This document shows, piece by piece, positions 41,401 to 50,288 of a stretch of 64,000 bases of DNA. Below the pieces are notes generated by a model, which saw only the letters and a list, made by a program, of their open reading frames with translations, had not been told where the DNA came from and did not search any database. The position numbers were made by a program, and so were the translations under genes. Source of the stretch: Bacillota bacterium (lineage in GTDB: Bacteria > Bacillota > Clostridia > Lachnospirales > Lachnospiraceae); NCBI GenBank assembly GCA_023423335.1, contig JAFAFU010000059.1:1-64000 (forward strand). The letters are read 5' to 3'. Position 1 is the stretch's first letter. Each line of letters begins with the position of its first letter.

Positions 41401-43734
41401 ATGAAGTGGAAGATTACCCCTAATGCAGTGAATCAATTCTCTAAAGGTACGGATATTTATACAGAGGGAGAGGCTGTTGCAAGCATCGCCCTCATTATTA
41501 AGGGACGTATCCGGGTCCATAATGACGGAGCTAAATTTCTGGTGAATTCCGGAGTCTTTATTGGCGTGAATGACCTATATACGGGCAGCTATCAGAGCAC
41601 TTACACTGCTGTGGATGATGCTGTCTTATTTATATTTTCCATTGACAGAGCGGAGGAGCTGGATACGGTTTTTTCCATTAACAAGGACTATCGAGGATTT
41701 ATGGTAGCTTCCTTAAATCGAATGATCTTTGAGCTTGATAAAATCTACCAGGGCATGATGAAGAACGGACTGGTTCTTTATCAGTTCCTGCAGGACCAGT
41801 ACAGGAATTATATGGCTTCGGTAAAGCAGCTCGGTTATACCGCTGATGGTTCGAGGAGAATCGGTAACCTTGCTATGCTGGAGAGTGATCTGGAGCCCGA
41901 GCGGGACAGAATTAATTATTATAAAGAATGTGCTGCGCTTCCAATCGACGTGGTAAAAGCATTTTATTCTTTTGGAAATATCATAACCTCATATCAGGTA
42001 GAGGATCAGGTGGACATCGTGAACCGTCAGCTCATCGTCTTGAAGGAGATGTCGGAACAGTTAACCGGCATGTCGGAATGTCTGATTGATGACAGTGATA
42101 CCTGCCTGTTTCATCTGATTGCGGCTTTTGCCATCGAGATTGAGAATGCAGAGGGCAACTCAAAACAAGTTGTGGAGATTATGGATACCATCATCGAGAT
42201 GATTAACCGGATGGAAACCCTTTATGAGCAGATGCTTGGAAGGAAGCTTTCCGTGAACCGGAAAAAGATGGAGGAGGCTTATCATCTTCTGCTCACCGGC
42301 ACCAGGGGAAGGGATATCAGTACGAAGGCCTGTCTGAAATACAGTGCGGAGGATGCAGAGAGGTTTTTGGAAGAGCTGAAGGAATCCTTCCGGAAGCTTT
42401 TGATTTATTCGGAAGTCGATACGGACAAAGCAGAAGAAATGATGGAAACCATGAACAGCTTTGTCAATCTCAAAGACCGTATGTCGAGCGAAGACGGTGC
42501 CAGGGCGATCCGAAAGCGGCTGACAGAAAATCATTACCTTCTTTATAAAGCAATCTTCTTGAAAGCATATAAAGACAACAATGCACCTCGAATTGCGGAT
42601 CTGTTCCTTCGGTTCGGATATGCGGATGAGCGGCTGATTCCAAAGGAACAGCTTTTAGACCTCTATTGCCTGGAGGAACAGAAGGTGCCGGAGGGTGAGC
42701 TACATATTTACAACATCAAAGACTGGCTGACTCTTATTTATGAGGGTAAGAAGCAGCCGTCCAAGAATGAGTTTGATCTGGAGTATCCTGAGATGCTGGC
42801 GACCTTGAAGAAACAAGGGAAATTCAGCGAGAAGGAGCTGTCAGAGTGGTCCGTCAATCCCGAGAGGAAATTGGACTATGAGATCCAGAATATGTTCCGC
42901 TATAACAATAAAACGACCAATGGGCAGATCAGTACCTTTGTTCCTGTACTCCATAAGGACATCCTGATCAACCAGTTTGAGAAATCCTATGTCTCCCCGG
43001 GTAAAATAATAGAGATTTTCAAGGAACTGCTTCGGATTGATTTCTCTATCTTTGACAGAGAGGTTCTCTATGTGGATAAGAATAAACAGATTCATAAGGA
43101 GTACATCATCAAAAGAGCCTATCCGGAGATAATTATGATGCCTACGGTCGGTGCCCAGGGGATTATGTGGCAGGAAATTACGGGTAAGAAAAGGGACAGC
43201 CCGGCCAGATTTTTGTTACCTGCATTCTGTGAGACCAGCCTGTCGGCTATTATGGTGCGTGTATTTGGCAGATTCCGCTGGGAGATGTGCAGAAGTATCG
43301 AAGGAATTGCCTGGAATGATATCAAACATAAATCCTTAACCTCAGAATATTCTGATTATCTCCAGTTTTACCGTAAGAACCGGGAATTGTCCGAGGAGAA
43401 GAAGGAGAAGCTGAAGCTGCAGATCCAGAGAGGGCGAAACAGCAGGGAAATCTTTGTTATCGATTATGAGCAATGGATTAACTATGAAGCAACCGGTGCC
43501 ATTAAGCTGAACAAGCCGGTCAGGGAATTGATGGCGACCTACTGCCCGTTTGGCAAGGAGTTGCGGGATTTGCTGATAATTCAACCGTTATTCGAAGAGG
43601 CCTATGCCAGATACAACAGGGAGAAACTCAAGAAGGTCAGGGAATTGGAGGCAAGACACCGCCTGCTGCAAAAGGATCAGGTTGAGATCGCAGAGGAATT
43701 TACCGAGACTTTGAACTATTACAGGGATTTATGA
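41401..43734 (+). CDS. large protein with N-terminal cyclic-nucleotide-binding-like domain
   Basis: The start at 41401 follows GGAG by 9 bases; a TTG at 41386 is less likely. The 777-aa cytosolic protein starts with a cupin-like cNMP-binding fold (residues about 8-110: FSKGTDIYTEGEAVASIALI, IKGRIRVHNDG), but the usual RxA-type phosphate-binding signature is not evident. The rest is mostly helical, with long charged helices around 270-400 and a conserved-looking C-terminal part (about 540-680: FVPVLHKDILINQFEKSYVS, MMPTVGAQGIMWQEITGKKR, LLPAFCETSLSAIMVRVFGR, YCPFGKELRDLLIIQPLF). No DNA-binding or output motif recognised. The next genes are an ABC ATPase and a TPR-AAA protein. Confidence 0.65.
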   Translation: MKWKITPNAVNQFSKGTDIYTEGEAVASIALIIKGRIRVHNDGAKFLVNSGVFIGVNDLYTGSYQSTYTAVDDAVLFIFSIDRAEELDTVFSINKDYRGFMVASLNRMIFELDKIYQGMMKNGLVLYQFLQDQYRNYMASVKQLGYTADGSRRIGNLAMLESDLEPERDRINYYKECAALPIDVVKAFYSFGNIITSYQVEDQVDIVNRQLIVLKEMSEQLTGMSECLIDDSDTCLFHLIAAFAIEIENAEGNSKQVVEIMDTIIEMINRMETLYEQMLGRKLSVNRKKMEEAYHLLLTGTRGRDISTKACLKYSAEDAERFLEELKESFRKLLIYSEVDTDKAEEMMETMNSFVNLKDRMSSEDGARAIRKRLTENHYLLYKAIFLKAYKDNNAPRIADLFLRFGYADERLIPKEQLLDLYCLEEQKVPEGELHIYNIKDWLTLIYEGKKQPSKNEFDLEYPEMLATLKKQGKFSEKELSEWSVNPERKLDYEIQNMFRYNNKTTNGQISTFVPVLHKDILINQFEKSYVSPGKIIEIFKELLRIDFSIFDREVLYVDKNKQIHKEYIIKRAYPEIIMMPTVGAQGIMWQEITGKKRDSPARFLLPAFCETSLSAIMVRVFGRFRWEMCRSIEGIAWNDIKHKSLTSEYSDYLQFYRKNRELSEEKKEKLKLQIQRGRNSREIFVIDYEQWINYEATGAIKLNKPVRELMATYCPFGKELRDLLIIQPLFEEAYARYNREKLKKVRELEARHRLLQKDQVEIAEEFTETLNYYRDL

Positions 43735-43769
43735 TAAATACCTTTATAACCTAAGAGGCTTAAGCGATC

Positions 43770-43808
43770 AGAGTGCTTAAAACGGTTTCATTTTTAAGCA
43801 CTCTTTTT
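43770..43808 (+). terminator. terminator after the cNMP-domain gene
   Basis: AGAGTGCTTAAAA (43770-43782) pairs perfectly with TTTTAAGCACTCT (43792-43804), followed by TTTT. Confidence 0.9.
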
Positions 43809-43888
43809 GGTGTTAATACTTGTCTAATCGGGATACAGATGATAGTATAGAGGTAAAGAAATGACCTGGGAACATGTGGGGGCTAGCG

Positions 43889-44620
43889 ATGCTGGAATTG
43901 GTGAATGTTAAAAAATATTATAAGGATAACAAAGCAGTGGACGGGGTATCCTTCCGTGTGGAGGCCGGCGAGGTGCTGGGGCTTATCGGGGCCAACGGCG
44001 CCGGAAAGTCCACAACAATCTCGATGATTGCCACGTTAAATAAACCGGATAGCGGCTATATCTATTACGAAGGTCAGGATATCGTAAAATATCCCTGGTA
44101 TATGAGAAACAATCTGGGATACGTTCCGCAGGAGACAGCACTGTATCCCTCTCTCAGCGGGAAGGATAACCTGAAATTCTGGGGAAGGGCGAACCATGTC
44201 AGGGGCAGGAGACTGAAGCAGCGGATTATAGAGGTGGCAGATACCATCCAAATTACCGGTAAGGTTCTGGGCAGAAAGGTAAGCAGTTACTCCGGCGGTA
44301 TGAAGAGGAGACTTAATATCGGAGCCGCCCTGCTGCATGAACCGAAATTGATTATTATGGATGAGCCTACGGTAGGTCTTGATGTGGAATCCAGGAATCA
44401 AATTCTGGAGGCTGTTCTGAAGCTGAAAAGCCAGGGCTCCAGCATCATATATGCGGGTCACTATATGGAAGAGATGGAGAAAATCTGTGATAAAATCTGT
44501 GTAATCGATCGGGGGAAATGTGTGCTGTTTGGGGAGATGAAGGAGCTTTTACAAAATAACAAACGATTAGAGCAGCTCTATCTGGAGGTAACGGGAAGCG
44601 GGAAACACTTAAGGAGGTAA
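43889..44620 (+). CDS. ABC transporter ATP-binding protein (exporter type, no permease nearby)
   Basis: The start at 43889 (MLELVNVKKYYKDNKAV) follows GGGGG by about 7 bases. The 243-aa ATPase has Walker A GANGAGKST, the Q loop YVPQETALYPSLSGKDN, signature YSGGMKRRLN and Walker B LIIMDEPTVGLD, of the CcmA/DrrA type that usually pairs with ABC-2 exporters. No permease gene lies next to it; instead a TPR-AAA gene follows after 4 bases. It may use a permease from elsewhere or act in another way. Confidence 0.85.
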   Translation: MLELVNVKKYYKDNKAVDGVSFRVEAGEVLGLIGANGAGKSTTISMIATLNKPDSGYIYYEGQDIVKYPWYMRNNLGYVPQETALYPSLSGKDNLKFWGRANHVRGRRLKQRIIEVADTIQITGKVLGRKVSSYSGGMKRRLNIGAALLHEPKLIIMDEPTVGLDVESRNQILEAVLKLKSQGSSIIYAGHYMEEMEKICDKICVIDRGKCVLFGEMKELLQNNKRLEQLYLEVTGSGKHLRR

Positions 44621-44624
44621 GGCC

Positions 44625-46364
44625 ATGGGAAACTATGAAATTATCGTAAAGTCAAAAGAGATAAAGAAAAAGATGAGGGAGGAGGATTATGCTGCCGCCC
44701 AAAGAATTCTGGACACGATAGATCGAAGGAAGGTTAAGAATACTTCGCAGCTTGGCTTGATGGCAGAGGTCTATTCCCGGAACAGCCGATATGAAGAGGC
44801 TATGGAGCTCCTTCTTAAGATTTATCATAAAACCAATACGCGTAAGGTGCTGTTCCAGCTGATATGGACTTCAATCCAGCTGCATAATATAGAAGATGCG
44901 GAAGGCTATCTTAAGGAATATGAAGAACAGGTGCCCGGGGACTATAATATATATATTCTGCGCTACCAGATCGATAAGATGAAAGGGGAGGGCTTCGAGG
45001 TGTTAATACGGACGCTGGAGAGCCTGAAGGAGACAGAGTATATAGAGCAATGGGCGTATGAGCTTGCCAAGCTGTATTATAAAGCCGGGATGGAAGAGGA
45101 ATGCATCCGGGAATGCTCCGATATTATTTTATGGTTCGGCGAAGGAAGCTATGTAGAGAAGGCTAAGGTTTTAAAAGCCTATTATTCCGGTGAGGCGAAT
45201 AAGGACATGATTATTGAGGAGCTTAAGAAGCGGGCTCAGTACGAGAATACCGGAGCAGAGCAGGAACCTGCCTATGGGACGGAAGAAGAGGATGCTATAC
45301 CGGAACAGGACTTTGAGGAAGAGGATTTTCGAGTTCAATTTCCGGAGGATATCTTTGCAGGGCAGCCTGGCGGAGAAGAGGAGACTGCCATATCGGACGG
45401 AGAAGGATATGTAAGCTTTCGCTATACCGGTGAGGAAGAAGCGGCAGAAGAACACAGCACGGCATATGAGGCAGTAACAGAACCGTCAGAAGCTTCGTAT
45501 GCGGAAGCTTTATCGGAGCGGGAATTAGCCGAGCAGGAGGTAGAGGATGAACTATACCGGCTGCTGGAAGAAGAAAACGATGAAGAAAGCGTTGTTTTGA
45601 ACCGGATCGCGGAGGAGACGGGGATTGATTTATATGAGCTGTTTGGCAGCTATCTCTATGTAAAGACGGTAAGAAAACAGCTTGTGAAGAGCCTGGATAT
45701 GATAATGGATCGGCAGACAAAAAGTGTCCAGATGATTATTACGGGAACCAGGGGCTCAGGTAAAACCACTTTGGCGAAATCCATAGCAGTTTTTTTGAAT
45801 ATGACAGGTAAATTAAAATCCTCCCGGATAGCCAAAATCTCAGCAGAGAATCTGAATGCTGCCGATATCCAGACCAAGTCCGATTCCTTAAGGGATTGCT
45901 GTCTGGTCATTGAGAATGCCAGTGAACTGAGAAGGCCAACCATAGATAAGCTTCTGGAGCTGATCCGGCTGTATCATGGGGATATTGCGGTCATCTTTGA
46001 AGAAAATAAGAAGAATATGAATAAATTGTTCCGGGAATGCCCGAAGTTAATGGATATGTTCAAGAATCGAATTCATCTCCCCCAGTATACGGAGGAGGAA
46101 CTTATCGGCTTCGCCTGTTTTTATATAAAGACCAAGGATTACCGCTTCCGGAAAGGGGCTAAGACAGCCCTGAAGAAGGTTGTAAACGATATTGTAGTAA
46201 AGGAAGCCCCGGAACAGCAGCTGGACATCATTCGGAAGGTGGTGCAGGATGCGATGGCTTCCGCGGACGCCAGAGCGAGCCGGAAGCTGACAGGTCTTGC
46301 TGTTCAGGGAAAGCTAAAAGAGGCAGAGCTTTTATCACTTTTACCGGAAGACTTTAAATCGTAA
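44625..46364 (+). CDS. TPR protein with C-terminal AAA-like ATPase domain
   Basis: AAGGAGG precedes the ATG. The 579-aa cytosolic protein has TPR-like helices over about 1-200 (YAAAQRILDTIDRRKVKN, YEEAMELLLKIYHKTNTR), an acidic linker (about 210-320, very rich in Glu), then an AAA-like ATPase (about 340-560) related to CbxX/SpoVK: Walker A GTRGSGKTTLA, a Walker B position LVIENA with Glu-Asn in place of the usual Asp-Glu, and RIHLPQYTEEELIGFACFYI. The altered Walker B suggests slow or absent hydrolysis. Cotranscribed with the ABC ATPase upstream. Confidence 0.75.
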   Translation: MGNYEIIVKSKEIKKKMREEDYAAAQRILDTIDRRKVKNTSQLGLMAEVYSRNSRYEEAMELLLKIYHKTNTRKVLFQLIWTSIQLHNIEDAEGYLKEYEEQVPGDYNIYILRYQIDKMKGEGFEVLIRTLESLKETEYIEQWAYELAKLYYKAGMEEECIRECSDIILWFGEGSYVEKAKVLKAYYSGEANKDMIIEELKKRAQYENTGAEQEPAYGTEEEDAIPEQDFEEEDFRVQFPEDIFAGQPGGEEETAISDGEGYVSFRYTGEEEAAEEHSTAYEAVTEPSEASYAEALSERELAEQEVEDELYRLLEEENDEESVVLNRIAEETGIDLYELFGSYLYVKTVRKQLVKSLDMIMDRQTKSVQMIITGTRGSGKTTLAKSIAVFLNMTGKLKSSRIAKISAENLNAADIQTKSDSLRDCCLVIENASELRRPTIDKLLELIRLYHGDIAVIFEENKKNMNKLFRECPKLMDMFKNRIHLPQYTEEELIGFACFYIKTKDYRFRKGAKTALKKVVNDIVVKEAPEQQLDIIRKVVQDAMASADARASRKLTGLAVQGKLKEAELLSLLPEDFKS

Positions 46365-46405
46365 CAACGGGAATATACATAGGTATTCTATTAAAAACTA
46401 TCCCA

Positions 46406-46747
46406 TCATACCTTAAACTGGATCGTTATTTCGGAGGGAAGCTTTTGCCCCTTCTTGGACATTACATTGCTGGTAACATGGAGCAGATAGGATTCATTCT
46501 TGGCATAGGGCTCCAGAGGTTCAATCTCAATATAATTATTCACAGAATCATATCGTATGTTAGTCTTTAGGGGAGTCTGGCGAATGGAGGTCACATAAAG
46601 ATTTTTATTATTTATTGTCGATGGATTTAAGGGTGCCGTAAATTTAATCCGCCAAACAAAATTACCTGTTTTAAATTTCAGGTTCTGCTTCACACGGTTA
46701 TTTCCAGCTCCGGTTATATTTTCAATTGTAATAAAGTTAGATGCCAT
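46406..46747 (-). CDS. orphan single Ig-like domain protein (113 aa)
   Basis: AAGGAGG precedes the ATG. The protein consists of one SbsA/Big_5-type Ig-like domain: FTAPLNPSTINNKNLYVTSI, then YDSVNNYIEIEPLEPYAKNE and YLLHVTSNVMSKKGQKL. Such domains normally occur in chains on secreted or S-layer proteins; this one has no signal peptide and no partner domain. It may be a cytosolic or spore-associated stand-alone form, or it may reach the surface by another route. Confidence 0.7.
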   Translation of the reverse strand: MASNFITIENITGAGNNRVKQNLKFKTGNFVWRIKFTAPLNPSTINNKNLYVTSIRQTPLKTNIRYDSVNNYIEIEPLEPYAKNESYLLHVTSNVMSKKGQKLPSEITIQFKV

Positions 46748-47206
46748 AATTACCTCCTTGCTGCTGCATCACAGATCAAAGCTTAAGCGGCTGGCATGAC
46801 TTTTGTGCTGTCAGCCGTTGGAATGTTTTAAGCAGCCTGTTATCCCGAGGGTCAGATCATAAGATCGCCTATGCTCTCTACGCTTATATTATAACATATT
46901 TAGAATAAACATCAATATTAGGAATAACATTACATTAGATGGGAGCAAATATACCATAGAATGGGAAATATAAACTCTAAAAATGACAAATTGTGAGATT
47001 GACAAATTGGAAATTATGTAGTATTGTCTTTGTTGTTTTCCATGGGAAAGCAAAGATGAATTCCCTTGATTTTATTATATTTTTTTCGCATATAAATTTT
47101 CAGTCTACTTAAAATATCTATATAAGAGAAAAAGGAGATGGTAAAATATATGGAAGAAAATGGGGAAATTGATCAAAAAAGGAAACTCGTATTTTTTAAA
47201 AAAGAA
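46748..47206. other. intergenic region upstream of murA
   Basis: About 450 bases, AT-rich. Next to the Ig-like gene there is a stem GGCTG...CAGCC (near 46790-46817). A 27-codon frame at 47151-47234 starting MEENGEIDQKRKLV sits behind AAAAAGGAGATGG and ends in the murA promoter; coding is doubtful. Nothing else recognisable. Confidence 0.4.
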
Positions 47207-47242
47207 TTTACAAAAAACCACTTTGTGGTATAATCAAAGTGG
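47207..47242 (+). promoter_or_regulatory. murA promoter with palindromic element
   Basis: TTTACA (47207-47212), 16-base spacer, TATAAT (47229-47234). Perfect arms CCACTTTG (47218-47225) and CAAAGTGG (47235-47242) flank the -10 box, a likely operator. Confidence 0.65.
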
Positions 47243-47324
47243 CAGATAAAAATTTAACAAATTCTTCACTTGTTTTATATGCAAATTTTACAAACTAATA
47301 TTCGATAAAACTATGAGGTGTGCA

Positions 47325-48626
47325 ATGGAGCAATATATAATCAAAGGTGGGAAACCGCTGGTAGGAGAAGTGGTAATCAGCGGCTATAAAAATGCAGCGC
47401 TTGGAATCATTGCGGCAGCGATTATGACGGATGAGACAGTAAGGATTGAGAATGTGCCGGATGTTACAGATATAGATGTATTGCTACAGGCAATTGAAGA
47501 TATTGGTGCAAAGGTTGATCGCATTAACCGGCATACTGTAAAAATAAATGCGGCGAAGATAGGTACGGTTGTTGTAGATTCTGATTATGTAAGAAAGATT
47601 CGCGGTTCCTATTATCTGGTAGGAGCCTTGCTTGGGAAATATAATAAAGCACAGGTAGCGCTTCCCGGGGGATGCAATATCGGCAGCAGACCGATCGATC
47701 GTCATATTAAGGGTTTTGAAGCATTGGGATCAGAGGTTAAGATAGAGCACGGCTTAATTTGTGCGAAATCAGATAAGCTGGTCGGAGCCCATATATACTT
47801 TGATGAATCCAGTGTCGGTGCTACGATTAATGTCATGATGGCAGCATGTATGGCAGAAGGGCAGACGACGCTGGAGAACGCGGCGAAAGAGCCTCATGTT
47901 GTAGATGTAGCGAACTTCCTGAACAGTATGGGGGCAAACATTAAGGGTGCAGGAACGGATGTAATCCGTATTAAGGGCGTTGATAAGCTTCATGGCAGTG
48001 AGTATTCGATTATCCCTGACCAGATTGAAGCAGGAACCTTTATGTTTGCTGCAGCAGCTTCAAAGGGTGATATTTTAATTAAGAATGTTATTCCAAAGCA
48101 TTTAGAGGCCTTTACGGCTAAGCTGCTGGAAATTGGTGTGCAGGTAGAAGAATTTGATGATTCTATCAGGGTTAAGGCAAATGGAAGGCTGGGAAGCACC
48201 CATGTCAAGACTCTGGTTTATCCGGGATTTTTAACGGATATGCAACCGCAGATGACAACCTTGTTATCCGTATCCAGCGGCACCAGTATTGTTACGGAAA
48301 GCATTTTTGAGAATCGCTTTAAATATGTGGATGAGCTGACCAAGATGGGGGCTACCATCAAAGTAGTGGAAAGCAATACGGCAATTATTACCGGTGTGGA
48401 GCGTCTGACCGGAGCGATTGTAAGTTCACCGGATCTGCGCGCCGGTGCGGCACTGGTAATGGCAGGCCTAATGGCAGAAGGCTTTACCATAGTCGAGAAT
48501 GTTGAATTTATTGAACGCGGATATGAGAATTTTGAGGTTAAGATGCAGAAGCTGGGTGCAAATTTATTAAAAATAGACTCCGCAGATACGAAAGCAATCC
48601 GTAAGTTTAAGCTGAAAGTAAGTTAA
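47325..48626 (+). CDS. murA: UDP-N-acetylglucosamine 1-carboxyvinyltransferase
   Basis: The start at 47325 (MEQYIIKGGKPLVGEVVISG) follows GAGGTG by 4 bases. The 433-aa enzyme catalyses the first committed step of peptidoglycan synthesis, adding enolpyruvate to UDP-GlcNAc. Seen: the catalytic Cys117 in ALPGGCNIGSRPIDRH, GYKNAALGI near the start, GTFMFAAAASKGD, and LTDMQPQMTTLLSVSSG. With Cys (not Asp) in the loop it should be fosfomycin-sensitive. Firmicutes often have a second copy; this could be murA1 or murA2. Confidence 0.95.
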   Translation: MEQYIIKGGKPLVGEVVISGYKNAALGIIAAAIMTDETVRIENVPDVTDIDVLLQAIEDIGAKVDRINRHTVKINAAKIGTVVVDSDYVRKIRGSYYLVGALLGKYNKAQVALPGGCNIGSRPIDRHIKGFEALGSEVKIEHGLICAKSDKLVGAHIYFDESSVGATINVMMAACMAEGQTTLENAAKEPHVVDVANFLNSMGANIKGAGTDVIRIKGVDKLHGSEYSIIPDQIEAGTFMFAAAASKGDILIKNVIPKHLEAFTAKLLEIGVQVEEFDDSIRVKANGRLGSTHVKTLVYPGFLTDMQPQMTTLLSVSSGTSIVTESIFENRFKYVDELTKMGATIKVVESNTAIITGVERLTGAIVSSPDLRAGAALVMAGLMAEGFTIVENVEFIERGYENFEVKMQKLGANLLKIDSADTKAIRKFKLKVS

Positions 48627-48652
48627 CAGACATGTTTATACAAAAAATAATT

Positions 48653-48691
48653 AAGTCCCCGCAGGTTTTGCAACCGACGAGGACTTTTTTC
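48653..48691 (+). terminator. murA terminator
   Basis: AAGTCCCCG (48653-48661) pairs with CGAGGACTT (48678-48686) apart from one base, followed by TTTTC. Confidence 0.85.
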
Positions 48692-48716
48692 TGTCATTAC
48701 AGATCGATGAGAAGGT

Positions 48717-49799
48717 TTACATCAATGCTTCAATATATAAATCACGGTTTTTTGACAAATCAATATATTGATTCTCTACCCTTACAACCGGACGGGATAG
48801 CTCAAATTTGTTAATGAAGATAATCTCACCCACTTGTTTGTTGCTCAACCGCACATTGTTATTGATATAGGTCTGTACGATACCTTCCAGGAAGGTCATG
48901 ATATACTTCGGATCATATTTTGTTAAGCCTTCGGTCTCAAAGATATTTACAACCTCAAAGGGACATAGGGGTCCGCGGTAGACCCTGGCACAGGTCATTG
49001 CATCATACACATCCGCAATGGCAACCAGCTTGGCAAAATCATCGATCTGGGTACTGCGAAACCCATAGGGATAACCGCTGCCGTCGCATCTTTCGTGATG
49101 CATCAGGGCGGATACCTTAATTCGCATATCAATGTCTTTGCTTTTTAATATATTATATCCCCGGAGAGTATGAGTCTTAATGGTAGAAAATTCTTCCTCC
49201 GTAAGCTTCGCAGGCTTGGTAATAATAGAAGTCGGTATCATCAGCTTGCCGATATCATGAAGCAATCCGCATAAAGTGATTACTTCAAGATCTTCCGGAT
49301 TAAAATGCAGCCACTTTCCGATGATATTACAAATCAGAGACACATTCAGACTGTGGATATAGGTGGTATCATCATAGTGCCGGATGCAATGAAGCATATT
49401 AAACAGCTCGATGCTTGATGTGCTTTGATACAATAATTTACTTACCTCGGATAACAAAAGGTCCGTATTCACTTCCGCCTGACTGGAGACGATGTCATCC
49501 AGGCTGTTTTTGAACTTATTTATTGTGTTTTGGTATGCCAGATGAAATCTATGGAAGGCGTCACTTTTTCGCAGCTCTTCGTAAAAGGTTGTCTCGATAA
49601 ACTCCTTCTCGGCTTCCATAAATGCTGAATCGGATAAAACCAGAAGATCCGATATGGAATAAAATTCAAGCCGGGTAATAATCTTATCGGTTAAAACGGT
49701 GTCCTTTGCGATAACCAGATGGTGATCCTTCGTGTAGACATCATCCGCCGTGACCATTCCCGGAATGGCTTGTGCCGTAAAAATCTTTATGGATTTCAT
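48717..49799 (-). CDS. HD-GYP domain protein (probable c-di-GMP phosphodiesterase)
   Basis: ATG start at 49799; the nearest purine-rich site (AAAGGAG) is 25 bases upstream, so translation start is weakly supported. The 360-aa cytosolic protein has an N-terminal domain of about 130 residues seen before many HD-GYP modules (IPGMVTADDVYTKDHHLVI), then the HD-GYP domain: His149, HD at 181-182 in LLHDIGKL, HHE at 234-236 and DGSGYP at 239-244. All metal ligands are there, with the full GYP signature, so it should hydrolyse c-di-GMP and oppose the two GGDEF proteins at 15-19 kb. Confidence 0.9.
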   Translation of the reverse strand: MKSIKIFTAQAIPGMVTADDVYTKDHHLVIAKDTVLTDKIITRLEFYSISDLLVLSDSAFMEAEKEFIETTFYEELRKSDAFHRFHLAYQNTINKFKNSLDDIVSSQAEVNTDLLLSEVSKLLYQSTSSIELFNMLHCIRHYDDTTYIHSLNVSLICNIIGKWLHFNPEDLEVITLCGLLHDIGKLMIPTSIITKPAKLTEEEFSTIKTHTLRGYNILKSKDIDMRIKVSALMHHERCDGSGYPYGFRSTQIDDFAKLVAIADVYDAMTCARVYRGPLCPFEVVNIFETEGLTKYDPKYIMTFLEGIVQTYINNNVRLSNKQVGEIIFINKFELSRPVVRVENQYIDLSKNRDLYIEALM

Positions 49800-50017
49800 A
49801 TGATCAGGCCATGAAATGCTATGGCTCTCCTTTCATGTCTGACAGACAGAATAAGGAACTTTTGTCATATATATAAGTGATTATAGTATATGAAAAATAT
49901 ATACAAATGTCAATCTTTTTGTAGAAATTTAGCATTTTATGCAAACAATAATTACAATAATCCCCATTTGATTGAACATTTCGTAATAATGCAACTTTAA
50001 TTTAGTAATATTATCCC

Positions 50018-50046
50018 TTGACGAACCGAAAAATTGGGTATATTAT
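50018..50046 (+). promoter_or_regulatory. promoter of the metK leader
   Basis: TTGACG (50018-50023), 17-base spacer, TATTAT (50041-50046), directly before the riboswitch. Confidence 0.75.
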
Positions 50047-50072
50047 CAATATACAAGTTCATATAGGTTAAT

Positions 50073-50173
50073 TTCTCTTATTCAGAGTGACGGAGAGTAA
50101 AGGCTCTATGAAGTCACGGCAACCCCTGCAATGGAAGGTGCCAACCTGAGCGAGTAATCGAACAATAAGAGGG
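50073..50173 (+). promoter_or_regulatory. SAM-I riboswitch (S-box)
   Basis: P1 arms CTCTTATT (50075-50082) and AATAAGAG (50164-50171) enclose AGAGTGACGGAG, CTATGAAGTCACGGCAACC and GGAAGGTGCCAA, the S-box core. Binding of S-adenosylmethionine favours the terminator downstream and switches off metK. Confidence 0.92.
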
Positions 50174-50191
50174 TTTGATTCATTCAGTGTC

Positions 50192-50221
50192 AAGTCCGCG
50201 TATTGCGGGCTTACTTTTTTT
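50192..50221 (+). terminator. expression-platform terminator of the S-box
   Basis: AAGTCCGC (50192-50199) pairs with GCGGGCTT (50205-50212), then ACTTTTTTT. It lies between the aptamer and metK. Confidence 0.88.
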
Positions 50222-50288
50222 CCCGGACTTATATTTTGTGGCAGAGCATGCAGTTTAACTTATATTATTATATTATAGGAGGAATCAT

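Noticed and set aside
47151..47234. 27-aa gene MEENGEIDQK... upstream of murA
   Set aside because: A purine-rich site is present but the spacing is long and the frame ends inside the murA promoter; kept only as a remark in the intergenic entry.
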